A stretch of DNA of 64,000 nt from an uncultured Holophagaceae bacterium. GTDB lineage: Bacteria > Acidobacteriota > Holophagae > Holophagales > Holophagaceae. The position numbers were made by a program, and so were the translations under genes. The notes beneath the pieces were generated by a model. It did not search any database. It saw only the letters and a list, made by a program, of their open reading frames with translations, and was not told the DNA's origin. Location: positions 62,001 through 126,000 of the forward strand of contig CAIWKE010000011.1 of assembly GCA_903913215.1 (NCBI GenBank), given 5' to 3'. Positions 1 to 8,065 of this stretch are shown here, in pieces (the stretch's first letter is position 1; each line of letters opens with the position of its first letter).

Positions 1-2
1 GA

Positions 3-569
3 TTGCTCAATCACGCGCTCTCCAAGGATCCCTCCAACCGCTTTCAGACAGCTGAGGACTTTGCAGGAGCGCTGCGGGCCGCCAAGGATACCTCGTGGCG
101 CTGGCGTCAGGACCACCCCACGGTGGCTATCCAAATCAAGCGGCCAAAGGGGCGAGGGGTGGACAGCCCCACACCGCCCCGGGGCATGCCCGTCGTCTCC
201 GCCAGCCCCAAGGCCGCACCGGAGCCTGCGCGGAGCTCGGTCCCGCCGGCCAAGGCCCCCAGCGAGCAGCCCAGCGGTCGCAGCGAGGTCCGCCGGGATC
301 TGCTGGAGACCACCCGTGCCCAGCTCATGCAGGCCCTGGAGATCGATCCCACCAATCCGCGGGTCCACGCGCTGCTCCTGGTCACGCTCTACCAGCTGGG
401 CCTGCTGGAGTCCGTCATCTGGATCATCCGCTCGGCCCGGGAGAAGGGGCTCTCTGCCCAGGATCTGCTCGCCGTGCCCCGATGTGAGCAGGTGGTCCAG
501 GAAGAAGTCAGGGCCGCCCGCTTGTCCCACAAGGCCCACGCCGAGTTCATGGAGTTCTTCAGGCTCTGA
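3..569 (+). CDS. Ser/Thr protein kinase, C-terminal fragment
   Basis: The reading frame is open at the left edge, so the 5' end lies outside the window. The first residues (LNHALSKDPSNRFQTAEDF) match the last subdomain of Hanks-type Ser/Thr kinases, where the Arg of the DPxxR motif closes the C-lobe. A Pro/Ala/Ser-rich linker follows (about residues 45-95), then a helical tail with one TPR-like pair (QALEIDPTNPRVHALLLVTLYQ). Bacterial kinases of this kind often carry C-terminal TPR-like domains. The catalytic loop is not visible, so activity cannot be judged. It converges with the downstream lipoprotein gene with a 6-nt gap. Confidence 0.75.
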   Translation: MLNHALSKDPSNRFQTAEDFAGALRAAKDTSWRWRQDHPTVAIQIKRPKGRGVDSPTPPRGMPVVSASPKAAPEPARSSVPPAKAPSEQPSGRSEVRRDLLETTRAQLMQALEIDPTNPRVHALLLVTLYQLGLLESVIWIIRSAREKGLSAQDLLAVPRCEQVVQEEVRAARLSHKAHAEFMEFFRL

Positions 570-575
570 TGGGGC

Positions 576-992
576 TCAGCCGGGCAGCAACTCCCGCAGC
601 AGCCAGTGGGCGCCCTCCTTCCGCCAGCGCAGGTGATAGCTGCGGCGTGAGGCCTCCCCGGTGAGGAGGCTTCCGCTGCGGCTGGTGATGAGCAGATCGA
701 CATCCTGGTCTGCTTCAAGGCGGCGCACGAGCACCTCGCTGCGCAGCAGGGTCACGCTCACCTTTTCCTGCCGGAGGGTGCCCAGGAGGAAGAGCCGGGC
801 CGTGGCCCGGTCCATGCCTTCGGGGCCCCGAAAGGCGGGATCCAGGGCCGCTGTGGCGGCGCCCGCATCCCCCGCCTCCACAGCGGCACGGCAGGTCTCG
901 AAGGCCTTCCGCACCTGGGCCTCCGGGGACTCGGTCCGGCAGCCGCCCAGGAGCGCCAGGGCGAGGAGTGCGGTCTGGGCGATGGCTCGCAT
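576..992 (-). CDS. small lipoprotein, function unknown
   Basis: This encodes 138 residues. It starts with a hydrophobic signal and a lipobox (LALLGGC, Cys at 18), so it is probably a lipid-anchored envelope protein. The rest has the feel of an NTF2-like cone: an N-terminal helix pair (VRKAFETCRAAVEAGDAGAA), then strands ending in YHLRWRKEGAHWLLRELLPG. That fold assignment is inference. It lies 8 nt downstream of the CYTH gene on the same strand and is probably co-transcribed with it. Confidence 0.6.
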   Translation of the reverse strand: MRAIAQTALLALALLGGCRTESPEAQVRKAFETCRAAVEAGDAGAATAALDPAFRGPEGMDRATARLFLLGTLRQEKVSVTLLRSEVLVRRLEADQDVDLLITSRSGSLLTGEASRRSYHLRWRKEGAHWLLRELLPG

Positions 993-1000
993 GGGGCCTC

Positions 1001-1525
1001 CTAGCTCAGCCCTGCCTCCCGGTACAGTTCCGGGTAGCTGCGGGTCTCGGCGGTTTCGGTGCCGAGCCCCAGGCCTGCCAGGGCCACGTGGATGGCCTCG
1101 GGCTCACCCTCCAGCTCCAGGAAGCAGCCGAAGGGGGTCTCGTCCAGGCAGGCTTCCAGGTCTTGCCTCTGCCAGACGGCCCGCACCTTCTCCATGCGCA
1201 GGGTGGGCTCGAAGCCCAGGGCCAGCAGGATGGCCTCCAGGGCGGGTCCGTCCTCGACCCCGGTTTCCAGTTCGGGCCGGATCTTCAAGAGCGCATCCGG
1301 CACCCGGGGGCCCTTCCAGGTGAGGCGGCAGCGACCCGCGAAGGAGCGCGTACGCAGGGCGGAGTTCTCCGAGCGCAGCCGGTCCTCGCGATCCCACAGG
1401 GTGCTTTGCTCGGTCTGGGCGGGCGTGACCTCGCGGAATCCCAGGTCCGCCAAGCGGGCGCGAAGGGGCGCCGTGGCGGGGATGCGCAGCTTCAGTTCGG
1501 TTTCCACCGTGGATTTCTGTTTCAT
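1001..1525 (-). CDS. CYTH-domain protein (triphosphate tunnel metalloenzyme family)
   Basis: This is about 174 residues from the ATG at 1525. The frame is open further upstream, but the ExExK signature of CYTH proteins (ETELK, residues 8-12) sits right after this start, as in the family. CYTH enzymes form an eight-strand tunnel that binds triphosphates. Members include class IV adenylate cyclases, thiamine triphosphatases and inorganic triphosphatases. Charged motifs typical of the tunnel follow (RLTWKGPRV, KVRAVWQRQDLEACLDE, FLELEGEPEAI), the last resembling the FxEIE strand. The substrate cannot be told from sequence. It is upstream of a small lipoprotein gene and divergent from the gene at 1549. 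Confidence 0.8.
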   Translation of the reverse strand: MKQKSTVETELKLRIPATAPLRARLADLGFREVTPAQTEQSTLWDREDRLRSENSALRTRSFAGRCRLTWKGPRVPDALLKIRPELETGVEDGPALEAILLALGFEPTLRMEKVRAVWQRQDLEACLDETPFGCFLELEGEPEAIHVALAGLGLGTETAETRSYPELYREAGLS

Positions 1526-1548
1526 CTGGATCCAGTCTCCCGCCGGGG

Positions 1549-2898
1549 ATGGGGCATCATGGGTACGAACGCCACAGGCCACCCGTGATCCCCCAACGGT
1601 ACATCATCGCCACCCTCTTCATCGCCGCCATGCTGCTGCTCTTTGCGGTGGTACAGGCGCCGCGTCCGGTGTCCGCAGGCGGCGTCACGGCCACGGAGGC
1701 TCCGGCCCTCATGAATCTGGGCAGCTTCGAACTGCTGGCCGAATTCCGCATGGAGGAGGCCTGGTCGCCCCGCTTTCAGGGGGCCCAGGACCCGGATCAG
1801 TCCGAAGCCTGGCCCTTTGAGGGTGGCTTTGGAACCCCTTGGGAACCCGCCTCCCCCTACCTGTCGGACCAGGGGCTGGCCCTTAACGGTCCCCAGGGCC
1901 ACAGCGAGGTGGTGCTTTGGCGGGGGCTGGAGTGGCGCCACTACCGCTTCGATGCGCCGCTCTGCTCGGCCCGGCTCGATCCAGTCAAGGGCAACCGCCT
2001 CCTGGTGACCCTGCAGATGGGCCCCGCCCGCTTCGAGACCCGCCTGCTGGAGGTGCCCGAGGGCCGGGTGCTCTGGTCCACCCAGTCAGGCCCCTGGAGC
2101 CGCTTCAGCTGGGACGGGAAGGCGGCCCTCCTGGGGTTCTTCGAACCCGTCGAGGGTCGGGGCGAAAGCAGGGAGGCGCGGCTTCTCCTGAGTGTGCTGC
2201 CCCTGGATGGGGACCCCGGCGAGCCCAGCCTGGCTGCCTGGGATGAGGCGGACCTGCCCGGCCCACCCCGTGGTCTCGCCACCAAGGCCGAGGCCCTGTC
2301 TGAAGATGGCCAGGATCTGCCCGGGGCCCGCCTGGTGATCCCCTGGCACGCGGGGGACCGGCTCTGGTTCTCCCGTCGGGACTGGCTCTGGCACAGCGGC
2401 CTCGGGGGCTGGACGGCCTGGGCCCTGGAGCGGGGCCAGTGGCGCCGCCAGGGCCAGGGCCCCGGCCTCCTGAGCGCCCACCCCCCCCAGGAGATGGCGC
2501 TGGTGGAGCCGCTGAATGCCGACACCATGACCCGGAAGCTCAGCCCCGTGGATCGCCTGGCCTGGCAGCCCGTGCCCGATGCGACCCAGCCCTGGCCCGC
2601 CTGGGATCCCGCCTGGGTTTGGCACGAGGAGGGGGCCTTTGACGCCTGGGACCAGCGCTGGAGCGACACAAAATTGCCCCCGGAGCGGCAGCGCAAGTCC
2701 CTGCTCGAGGCCTACCGCTCAGACTGGCGTGCGGCCACGGGACTGCGGGTCTCCGTGAAGGGCTGGCTGCCCCGGGGCCCTGAGGTGGCCCTGCGTGAGC
2801 CGGCAGGCGCCGCCTGGATCTGGGTGGGGGACCGCGTCCTGCTGGTCCGGCTGGTGGAGGTGGAGCGCGTGCGCTTTCTCCGAAAGCTGTTGCGCTGA
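1549..2898 (+). CDS. hypothetical membrane-anchored protein
   Basis: This encodes 449 residues from the ATG at 1549; a GTG at 1585 is an alternative start. One N-terminal membrane segment (YIIATLFIAAMLLLFAVVQ) is followed by a large Trp-rich and acidic soluble region that should lie outside the cytoplasm. I recognise no catalytic motif. The C-terminus is basic (RVRFLRKLLR). The start is only 23 nt from the divergent CYTH start, so the two promoters must overlap coding sequence or the real start is further in. The function is unknown. Confidence 0.6.
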   Translation: MGHHGYERHRPPVIPQRYIIATLFIAAMLLLFAVVQAPRPVSAGGVTATEAPALMNLGSFELLAEFRMEEAWSPRFQGAQDPDQSEAWPFEGGFGTPWEPASPYLSDQGLALNGPQGHSEVVLWRGLEWRHYRFDAPLCSARLDPVKGNRLLVTLQMGPARFETRLLEVPEGRVLWSTQSGPWSRFSWDGKAALLGFFEPVEGRGESREARLLLSVLPLDGDPGEPSLAAWDEADLPGPPRGLATKAEALSEDGQDLPGARLVIPWHAGDRLWFSRRDWLWHSGLGGWTAWALERGQWRRQGQGPGLLSAHPPQEMALVEPLNADTMTRKLSPVDRLAWQPVPDATQPWPAWDPAWVWHEEGAFDAWDQRWSDTKLPPERQRKSLLEAYRSDWRAATGLRVSVKGWLPRGPEVALREPAGAAWIWVGDRVLLVRLVEVERVRFLRKLLR

Positions 2899-2977
2899 TC
2901 TTTGCAAGGGAAGTACACATTTCTGGTAGCGTTGTGCCCAGCCACTCTTCTTACCATCCGGCTTCCCGAGGTACCCG

Positions 2978-4321
2978 ATGCCACGTCTCCTCCTCGTGGA
3001 CGACAATCCAAGCATTCACCGCATTGCCGAATCCCTCCTGGCTCCCACGGATGTGGAGTTGGTGTGCGTGGACTCGGCGGCGGAAGCTCTGGATCGCATC
3101 GGACAGGGCGAGCGCTTCGACGTGGCCCTGGTGGACACGGCCATGCCGGGCATGGACGGCTGGACCCTGCTGGAGCGCCTGCGGGCCATGGAGGCCACGG
3201 CTCAGATGCCCATCGCCCTCATGGCGGGCGTGCTTGATCCCGTGGACCCCGCCAAGCTGGCCAGGGCCTCGATCCAGGGCTTTCTGAAGAAGCCCATCGA
3301 GCTCCGGGAGCTGGGCGACCGCGTCAAGGCCCTGCTGGCCACTCCCGTCCCGCCGCCGGCCCTCTCCCCCTTCGCCACCGCGCCCGCCATGCCCGCCAAG
3401 GATCTGGTCAAGCGCGCCGAGGCCGCCCTGCCAGAGCTCCGCCCTGAGGCCCTGCCCGTCAGCGCCCAGCATTCCGTTGATGAGGACCTCCTGGACTCGG
3501 CCTTTGCCGACCTGGACTTCCTGGATGAGGCTGTTCCTGAGGTTCCGGCCAGCTCCACACCCGCGCCCACACCCACGCCTGGGCCCAGCGCCGAGTTGGA
3601 GGCGGACCTGCTCCTGCTCAGCGTGGAGGATCTCTGGCCCGAAGAGACGGTGCCCACAGAGCCGGAAGCGGTGGTGGCCCTCCCGGAGCCGGCCCTCCCG
3701 GAGCCGGCCCTGCCGGACATGCACCTGGAGCTGGAGGAGCTGGACCTGGACAGTCTCCAGGACCTCACCGACGACCTCCCCGGGGAGCCTGCTGAAGAGC
3801 CGTTCTCCCATAGCCTTGCGGACCTGGAGCCCCTGGATGCCCAGGCGGAGGATTTTGCCCCCATCCCGGTACCGGCCCTTGAACCCTTGCCGGAACCCCT
3901 GCCGGAACCGGTGGTGGAGCAGGAGTTCCACGCCCTGCCCGCTGCGGCCCTGGCTGCTGGTGCTGCGGGCGCTGCCAGCCTGGCGGCCTTGGCCCTGCTG
4001 GGCCAGGACGAGCCTGCGGAACCCGCACATCCTGAACCCGCACATCCTGAACCCGCACCCCTGCCGGTCCCTGTCGTGGCCGAGGCCCCCGCCCCCGCGA
4101 TGCCCGTCGAGGCTGCCGCAGGTGGTCATCCGCCTGCCGCGCCTGGGCAGGCGGGTCTTGTGTCCCATGACCAGGCCCAGGCCCTCGTCCAGGCTCTGCT
4201 GGCGGATCCCGTGCTGGTGGACGCCCTGGTGAAGGCAGTGGTGGCCCGAATGGGCGATCAGGTCATTCGCGAGATCGCCTGGGAAGTCATGCCCGACTTG
4301 GCTGGAAGATTGCAGCGGTAG
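2978..4321 (+). CDS. receiver-domain protein with long Pro/Glu-rich linker
   Basis: This encodes 447 residues. Residues 1-120 form a CheY-like receiver with the acidic pair D8/D9, phosphoacceptor D53 (LVDTAMPGMDGW) and the conserved Lys (FLKKP, K105). The Thr/Ser switch position is Met82. A low-complexity linker follows (about 125-390) with short tandem repeats such as LPEPALPEPALP and AHPEPAHPEPAP. The C-terminal about 60 residues form a separate conserved-looking helical unit (LVKAVVARMGDQ, then IREIAWEVMPDLA). There is no DNA-binding or enzymatic output domain. The layout resembles response regulators of deltaproteobacteria that act through protein contacts; that is inference. The next gene starts 41 nt downstream and may be co-transcribed. 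Confidence 0.8.
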   Translation: MPRLLLVDDNPSIHRIAESLLAPTDVELVCVDSAAEALDRIGQGERFDVALVDTAMPGMDGWTLLERLRAMEATAQMPIALMAGVLDPVDPAKLARASIQGFLKKPIELRELGDRVKALLATPVPPPALSPFATAPAMPAKDLVKRAEAALPELRPEALPVSAQHSVDEDLLDSAFADLDFLDEAVPEVPASSTPAPTPTPGPSAELEADLLLLSVEDLWPEETVPTEPEAVVALPEPALPEPALPDMHLELEELDLDSLQDLTDDLPGEPAEEPFSHSLADLEPLDAQAEDFAPIPVPALEPLPEPLPEPVVEQEFHALPAAALAAGAAGAASLAALALLGQDEPAEPAHPEPAHPEPAPLPVPVVAEAPAPAMPVEAAAGGHPPAAPGQAGLVSHDQAQALVQALLADPVLVDALVKAVVARMGDQVIREIAWEVMPDLAGRLQR

Positions 4322-4362
4322 AGCATGCCTCACCTTGAAGCCCTTTCCCCCGAGTCCCCCTC

Positions 4363-5007
4363 ATGATCACCGGCTACAATACCGATGTTCGCCACGGGAA
4401 CCGCGTCTTCCATGTCCAGACCGAGGACAAGGGCTTCAGTAATCCCAAGATTGAGACCCTCATCTATGTGGGCGGGGAGATCCTGGACAGCTACCGCTCC
4501 TCCTACGAGGACCTGATTGCGGCTCCACCGGTGGTGGAGACGGAGATCCAGAGCCGCATGGACGAGCAGCACCGGGCGGTCATCCGGGATATCAAGAACG
4601 GGAAATACGACCTCACGCCCCCGGACATGCTGGAGCACCAGGCCTTCAATGACCGTCCCCTGGATCAGGCCATCCTGGAGTTCCTGCAGCAAGAGGGGGA
4701 TGTGGACACCCTGGAACTGGTTCTGGACCAGCCCTTGAAGCCCGCCTTCGGCAGCCTCTTCCGGATCCAGTTGCTGGCGCGCCTCTGCCAGAGCCAGAGC
4801 CCCGTGGCGGGAGCTGAGGTGACCGTGAAGCTCATTTCCAGCCTCAAGAAGGCCACCAGTCTGCTGTCTGGGAAGACCGGCTCCGATGGTCAGTTCAGGG
4901 GCGAGGTCCAATTGCCACCCAGCCAGCCCGGCCAGTGCGCCGTGGTGGTGGGTTGCTCCTGCGATCAGGGCTTTGACGAGGTCAAGGCCGTGGTGACAAC
5001 CGGCTGA
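4363..5007 (+). CDS. conserved protein of unknown function
   Basis: This encodes 214 residues. The N-terminus (MITGYNTDVRHGNRVFHVQT, continuing EDKG) is a pattern I have seen in uncharacterised proteins of Acidobacteria and Geobacter-like bacteria, where it follows signalling genes. A helical middle (about 55-120) leads to a C-terminal beta domain (about 125-214: SPVAGAEVTVKLIS, GSDGQFRGEVQLPP) that looks like a carboxypeptidase-regulatory or Ig-like fold. There is no signal peptide. It follows the receiver gene on the same strand. Confidence 0.65.
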   Translation: MITGYNTDVRHGNRVFHVQTEDKGFSNPKIETLIYVGGEILDSYRSSYEDLIAAPPVVETEIQSRMDEQHRAVIRDIKNGKYDLTPPDMLEHQAFNDRPLDQAILEFLQQEGDVDTLELVLDQPLKPAFGSLFRIQLLARLCQSQSPVAGAEVTVKLISSLKKATSLLSGKTGSDGQFRGEVQLPPSQPGQCAVVVGCSCDQGFDEVKAVVTTG

Positions 5008-5048
5008 TTGACCGGATTTAAATCTCGACAATTTTCTCCATAGATCCT

Positions 5049-5059
5049 AGGTTTAACCT
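5049..5059. promoter_or_regulatory. candidate operator upstream of CarH-like gene
   Basis: AGGTTTAACCT is a perfect odd-length palindrome with 5-nt arms, in an AT-rich 60-nt gap just before the MerR/CarH-like start. CarH-type and other MerR proteins repress from palindromes in this position. The assignment is positional inference only. Confidence 0.25.
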
Positions 5060-5070
5060 CATCAGATCGG

Positions 5071-5928
5071 ATGGGGTGCATGACCAAGGCAGGGCCGGCT
5101 TTGCTGAGCATCGGGGATATCTGTGAGGAGACAGGTCTCTCTGCGGACCTCATCCGTGTCTGGGAGCGGCGCTATGGCTTCCCTCAGCCCGTGCGCCTGC
5201 CCTCGGGGCACCGGCGCTACCGGCGGGGGGACTTGCACCAGCTGCGCCTCATGGCCGAGGCTGTGGCACAGGGGCATCGGCCGGGCCTGGTGGTCCGGGC
5301 CACGGAAGCGGAGCTGCGGAAGCTGCTGTTGCCCCAGGAAAATCCCAGGGTGGAGACCCTCTTCCGGGCTGTGGCCGCCATGGACACGGATCGCATGCGC
5401 AGCCTGCTCAAGGAGGGCTTGACCCAGCTAGGTTGGAAGGCTTTCCTGCAGCAGGTGGTCTCGCCACTCCTGGATCGGGTGGGGATGGCCTGGGCCGACG
5501 GCAGCATTGGCATCCACCACGAGCATCTGGTAACTGAGGTGCTGGAGGACGGCCTGCGGGAGCTGCGCCTGGAGTTCCGCGTGGCCCCCGCTCAGGGGCT
5601 GGTGTTGCTCTGCACGCTGCCGGGGGAGCGGCATCGCCTGGGGCTGCTCATGGCAGCCTTGGCCTACGAGGCCCAGGGCGTGCGCACAGAGCTGCTGGGT
5701 GTGGACCTGCCCGTGGCCAGCATCGCCGCGGCAGCCCGGACCCTCAAGGTGGCCAGCGTGGCTGTGAGTCTCTCCATCCAGAGCTCAGGGGAGCCCACCC
5801 GGCGCCTGCTCATGGATCTCAAGGAGCGCCTGCCCGCGGGCTGCCGTCTCCTCATCGGGGGTCAGGGCGCCACCCGCACGCGCAAGGTCGAGGGCATCGA
5901 GCGCATGGCGGGGCTGGAAGTCATGTAG
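5071..5928 (+). CDS. CarH/LitR-like MerR regulator with B12-binding domain
   Basis: This encodes 285 residues; M1 or M4 could be the start. Residues 11-75 are a MerR winged helix (LLSIGDICEETGLSADLIRV, then WERRYGFPQP, GHRRY). Residues 90-165 match the helical cap of adenosylcobalamin photoreceptors, with the W-x9-EH motif (W141, E151, H152). The Rossmann part carries E-x-H-x-x-G (GERHRLG, E186, H188, G191), where His binds cobalt. In CarH and LitR, AdoCbl drives tetramer formation and DNA binding in the dark, and light releases it. All signature residues are present, so B12 binding is likely. No carotenoid, photolyase or B12 gene is adjacent, so its targets are unknown. Confidence 0.85.
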   Translation: MGCMTKAGPALLSIGDICEETGLSADLIRVWERRYGFPQPVRLPSGHRRYRRGDLHQLRLMAEAVAQGHRPGLVVRATEAELRKLLLPQENPRVETLFRAVAAMDTDRMRSLLKEGLTQLGWKAFLQQVVSPLLDRVGMAWADGSIGIHHEHLVTEVLEDGLRELRLEFRVAPAQGLVLLCTLPGERHRLGLLMAALAYEAQGVRTELLGVDLPVASIAAAARTLKVASVAVSLSIQSSGEPTRRLLMDLKERLPAGCRLLIGGQGATRTRKVEGIERMAGLEVM

Positions 5929-5948
5929 GTCTGGGTTAGCAAGCCCAG

Positions 5949-6011
5949 GAGCGGCTTGGCCGCGAGTGGGTGCGGGGGTTCGGGGCTGTGCGCGCAGCGC
6001 GGAGCCCCCGG
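5949..6011 (+). repeat. dispersed palindromic element, copy A
   Basis: This fills the gap between two convergent genes. It has a small hairpin (GCGGC..GCCGC) followed by GAGTGGGTGCGGGGG and a larger hairpin, GGGGCT/AGCCCC around GTGCGCGCAGCGCGG. Related copies are at 39732-39789 (inverted), 56241-56358 and 56375-56438. Confidence 0.7.
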
Positions 6012-6017
6012 ATATCA

Positions 6018-6935
6018 TTAGCTATCGAAGCTCGGGCCGTCATCCTCGGTGGCGAACTGCTTGCGGACCCGGCGCAGCAGAAGCATCAGCTCCACGATGA
6101 TGGGGCGGGCGGCCAGGAAACAGAGGAAGCCAGCCAGAGGCACCGTCAGTTTGAAGCCGATGTGCTTGAAGCCCAGGGCCCCCACCACGCCGCCCCCCAG
6201 GAAGCTGGCGAGGATCAGGAGTAGGAGGGTCAGCTTCTGACGGTTGGCTACGATGCGCTCGCGGCCGTGGTGATTGTGGACATTCACATAGGCGAGGCGG
6301 CTCAGCTCGATGCCGATGTCCGTGACTGTGCCCGTGAGATGTGTGGTGCGCACCGCTGCACCCGAGATGATGGAAGTTACGGCATTGTGCAGGCCCATGA
6401 TGAAGCAGAGCAGCATCACGGTGAGGGGCAGGGTGAACTTGACCTCCTCCTGGAGCTTGCTGCCCATGAACCCGAAGATCAGCATGAGGGCTGCTTCCAG
6501 CACCAAGGTGAGCGCGTAGCGGCTGCGCATGCGCCGCCGCTGGCCGAAGCTGATGAGGGTGGTGCAGACGAAAGCCCCGCCCAGGAAGCTGAGCATCATG
6601 GCGAGCGCGGCCCCGGCGGTGACCAGGTCGCCTTCCGCCACCTCGTCTGCCATGGAGGAGACCACGCCGGTCATGTGGGACGTGTAGTGGGACACCGCCA
6701 GGTACCCGCCCGCGTTCACGGCCCCTGCCACGAAGGCCATGGCCCAGGCCAGCTGCCGGTTGAGAGTCTCGGAGCGCAGCGCCCCCTCCCGCACCAGGAG
6801 CTTCTCCTGGATGGGCAGGGTGGCCAAGGCCCGGTCCACCACGGCCTGCAACTGCTGCCCATCCAGGCGGTTCCTGAGCAGCCGGCGGAGGTAGCGGGCC
6901 ACGATGAGCTGGATGGTGCGGGGAATGCGACGCAT
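6018..6935 (-). CDS. YoaK/DUF1275-family membrane protein
   Basis: This encodes 305 residues. After a soluble N-terminal region of about 60 residues come about six membrane segments typical of the YoaK (DUF1275) family. The family pattern is visible in FVAGAVNAGGYLAVSHYTSH and the following MTG, then FGQRRRMRSRYALTLVLEA and GLHNAVTSIISGAAVRTTHL. The family is widespread and its biochemical role is unknown. The N-terminal extension (DGQQLQAVVDRALATLPIQE) is longer than in many members. The gene is divergent from asparaginase and convergent with the CarH-like gene. Confidence 0.85.
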   Translation of the reverse strand: MRRIPRTIQLIVARYLRRLLRNRLDGQQLQAVVDRALATLPIQEKLLVREGALRSETLNRQLAWAMAFVAGAVNAGGYLAVSHYTSHMTGVVSSMADEVAEGDLVTAGAALAMMLSFLGGAFVCTTLISFGQRRRMRSRYALTLVLEAALMLIFGFMGSKLQEEVKFTLPLTVMLLCFIMGLHNAVTSIISGAAVRTTHLTGTVTDIGIELSRLAYVNVHNHHGRERIVANRQKLTLLLLILASFLGGGVVGALGFKHIGFKLTVPLAGFLCFLAARPIIVELMLLLRRVRKQFATEDDGPSFDS

Positions 6936-6967
6936 GGGGAGTCTTTAGTGTACCGGGTCAGTGCCTG

Positions 6968-6973
6968 TAAACT
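6968..6973 (+). promoter_or_regulatory. candidate -10 box of asparaginase gene
   Basis: TAAACT, preceded by TG, ends 6 nt before the ATG at 6980, so transcription would begin at about the start codon and give a leaderless mRNA. An 18-nt spacer leads back to a weak -35 (TTTAGT). Confidence 0.3.
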
Positions 6974-6979
6974 CGAGTG

Positions 6980-7987
6980 ATGCCAAAGATCCTTCTCCTC
7001 CACACCGGCGGTACGCTCGGCATGGCGCCCAGCGGGGAACCCGCGGCCCTGGCGCCGGGGCGCTTTCTCAACGACCTGCTGCTGCAGGTGCCGGAACTGG
7101 CCAAGTTGGCGGAATTGGCCGTGGAGGTGCCCTTCAACCAGGACTCCGCCTGCCTGGAGCCGGAGCACATCCTGGTGCTGGCGGAGCGCATCAGGAAGGC
7201 GGCGGCGGATTTCGACGGGTTCGTGGTCATCCATGGCACGGACACCATGGCCTTCTCGGCCTCCATGCTGGGGTTCCTTCTGGCCGATCTGGGTAAGCCC
7301 GTGGTGCTCACGGGGAGCCAAAGGCCCTTGGCCTTCGTGCGCAGCGACGCCCGCAGCAACGTGGTCAACGCCGTGGACCTGGCCTGCCGCGCCATCCCCG
7401 AGGTGGGCATCTGCTTCGGCACCCACTGGCTGCGGGGCGTGGCCGCCGACAAGCTGAGCGTGAGCCAGTTCGAGGCCTTCGAAAGCCCGAACCTGGCCCC
7501 CCTGGCTGAGATCGGCGCCGAGATCCGCCTGCACCCGGAGGCTGGCCATTTTGAGCGCTGCGTCCCCAGGGACCTGGGTCGGGCCTTGAACCTCGCGGTC
7601 AACACCGTCACGCCTCATCCAGGAATGAGCTGGAGCTCTGCCCCCGAGGGCAGCGCCGCCGTGCTCATCCAGGCCTTCGGCGCCGGGAACCTGCCCATGG
7701 CGCGGCCCGACCTCAACGCCTTCCTGGGGGACTGCCGCCGCCGCCACCTACCCGTGGTGGTCATCTCCCAGTGTCCCCGCGGTGGCGTGGACCTCTCCGC
7801 CTACGAGATGGGTCGCAAGGTCGAGGAGCTGGGCGCCATCTCCGGCGGCCTCCACACCCGCTGGACCGCCCTGGCCAAGCTGGGCCTGGTGCTGGGCGCC
7901 GGAGGCGGCGTGGATCAGGTGCAGCAGGCGTTTGCGAGCCAATGGGCTGGAGAGCCCTTCCTTGATGGGGCCTGGCCGCAGTCCTGA
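6980..7987 (+). CDS. ansA: L-asparaginase (type I-like)
   Basis: This encodes 335 residues from the ATG at 6980; a GTG directly before it is possible. It hydrolyses L-asparagine to aspartate and ammonia. The first catalytic Thr lies in LLHTGGTLGM (T12), and the second Thr/Asp/Lys group is marked by VIHGTDTMAFSASM (T87, D88). TGSQRPL and the C-terminal SQCPRGGVDLSAYE also fit the family. There is no signal peptide, so it should be cytoplasmic like AnsA. It stands alone, with a hairpin downstream before serS. Confidence 0.9.
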   Translation: MPKILLLHTGGTLGMAPSGEPAALAPGRFLNDLLLQVPELAKLAELAVEVPFNQDSACLEPEHILVLAERIRKAAADFDGFVVIHGTDTMAFSASMLGFLLADLGKPVVLTGSQRPLAFVRSDARSNVVNAVDLACRAIPEVGICFGTHWLRGVAADKLSVSQFEAFESPNLAPLAEIGAEIRLHPEAGHFERCVPRDLGRALNLAVNTVTPHPGMSWSSAPEGSAAVLIQAFGAGNLPMARPDLNAFLGDCRRRHLPVVVISQCPRGGVDLSAYEMGRKVEELGAISGGLHTRWTALAKLGLVLGAGGGVDQVQQAFASQWAGEPFLDGAWPQS

Positions 7988-7996
7988 CTGCCGAAG

Positions 7997-8035
7997 GCTG
8001 ACTCTAGACGTGCCGCAGGCGCGTCTAGAGCCAGC
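7997..8035 (+). terminator. hairpin between ansA and serS
   Basis: A 9-bp perfect stem (CTCTAGACG/CGTCTAGAG) is extended by GCTG/CAGC after one mismatch, around an 11-nt loop. There is no T-run, so it may be a factor-assisted terminator or an mRNA-end structure. It lacks the specifier and T-box elements expected of a T-box leader. Confidence 0.35.
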
Positions 8036-8065
8036 TAGACTGGAAGACACGGAGCACCCACCCCC

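Noticed and set aside
7997-8065. T-box riboswitch ahead of serS
   Set aside because: Only one hairpin is present, with no specifier loop, no T-box sequence and no antiterminator, and the region is too short.
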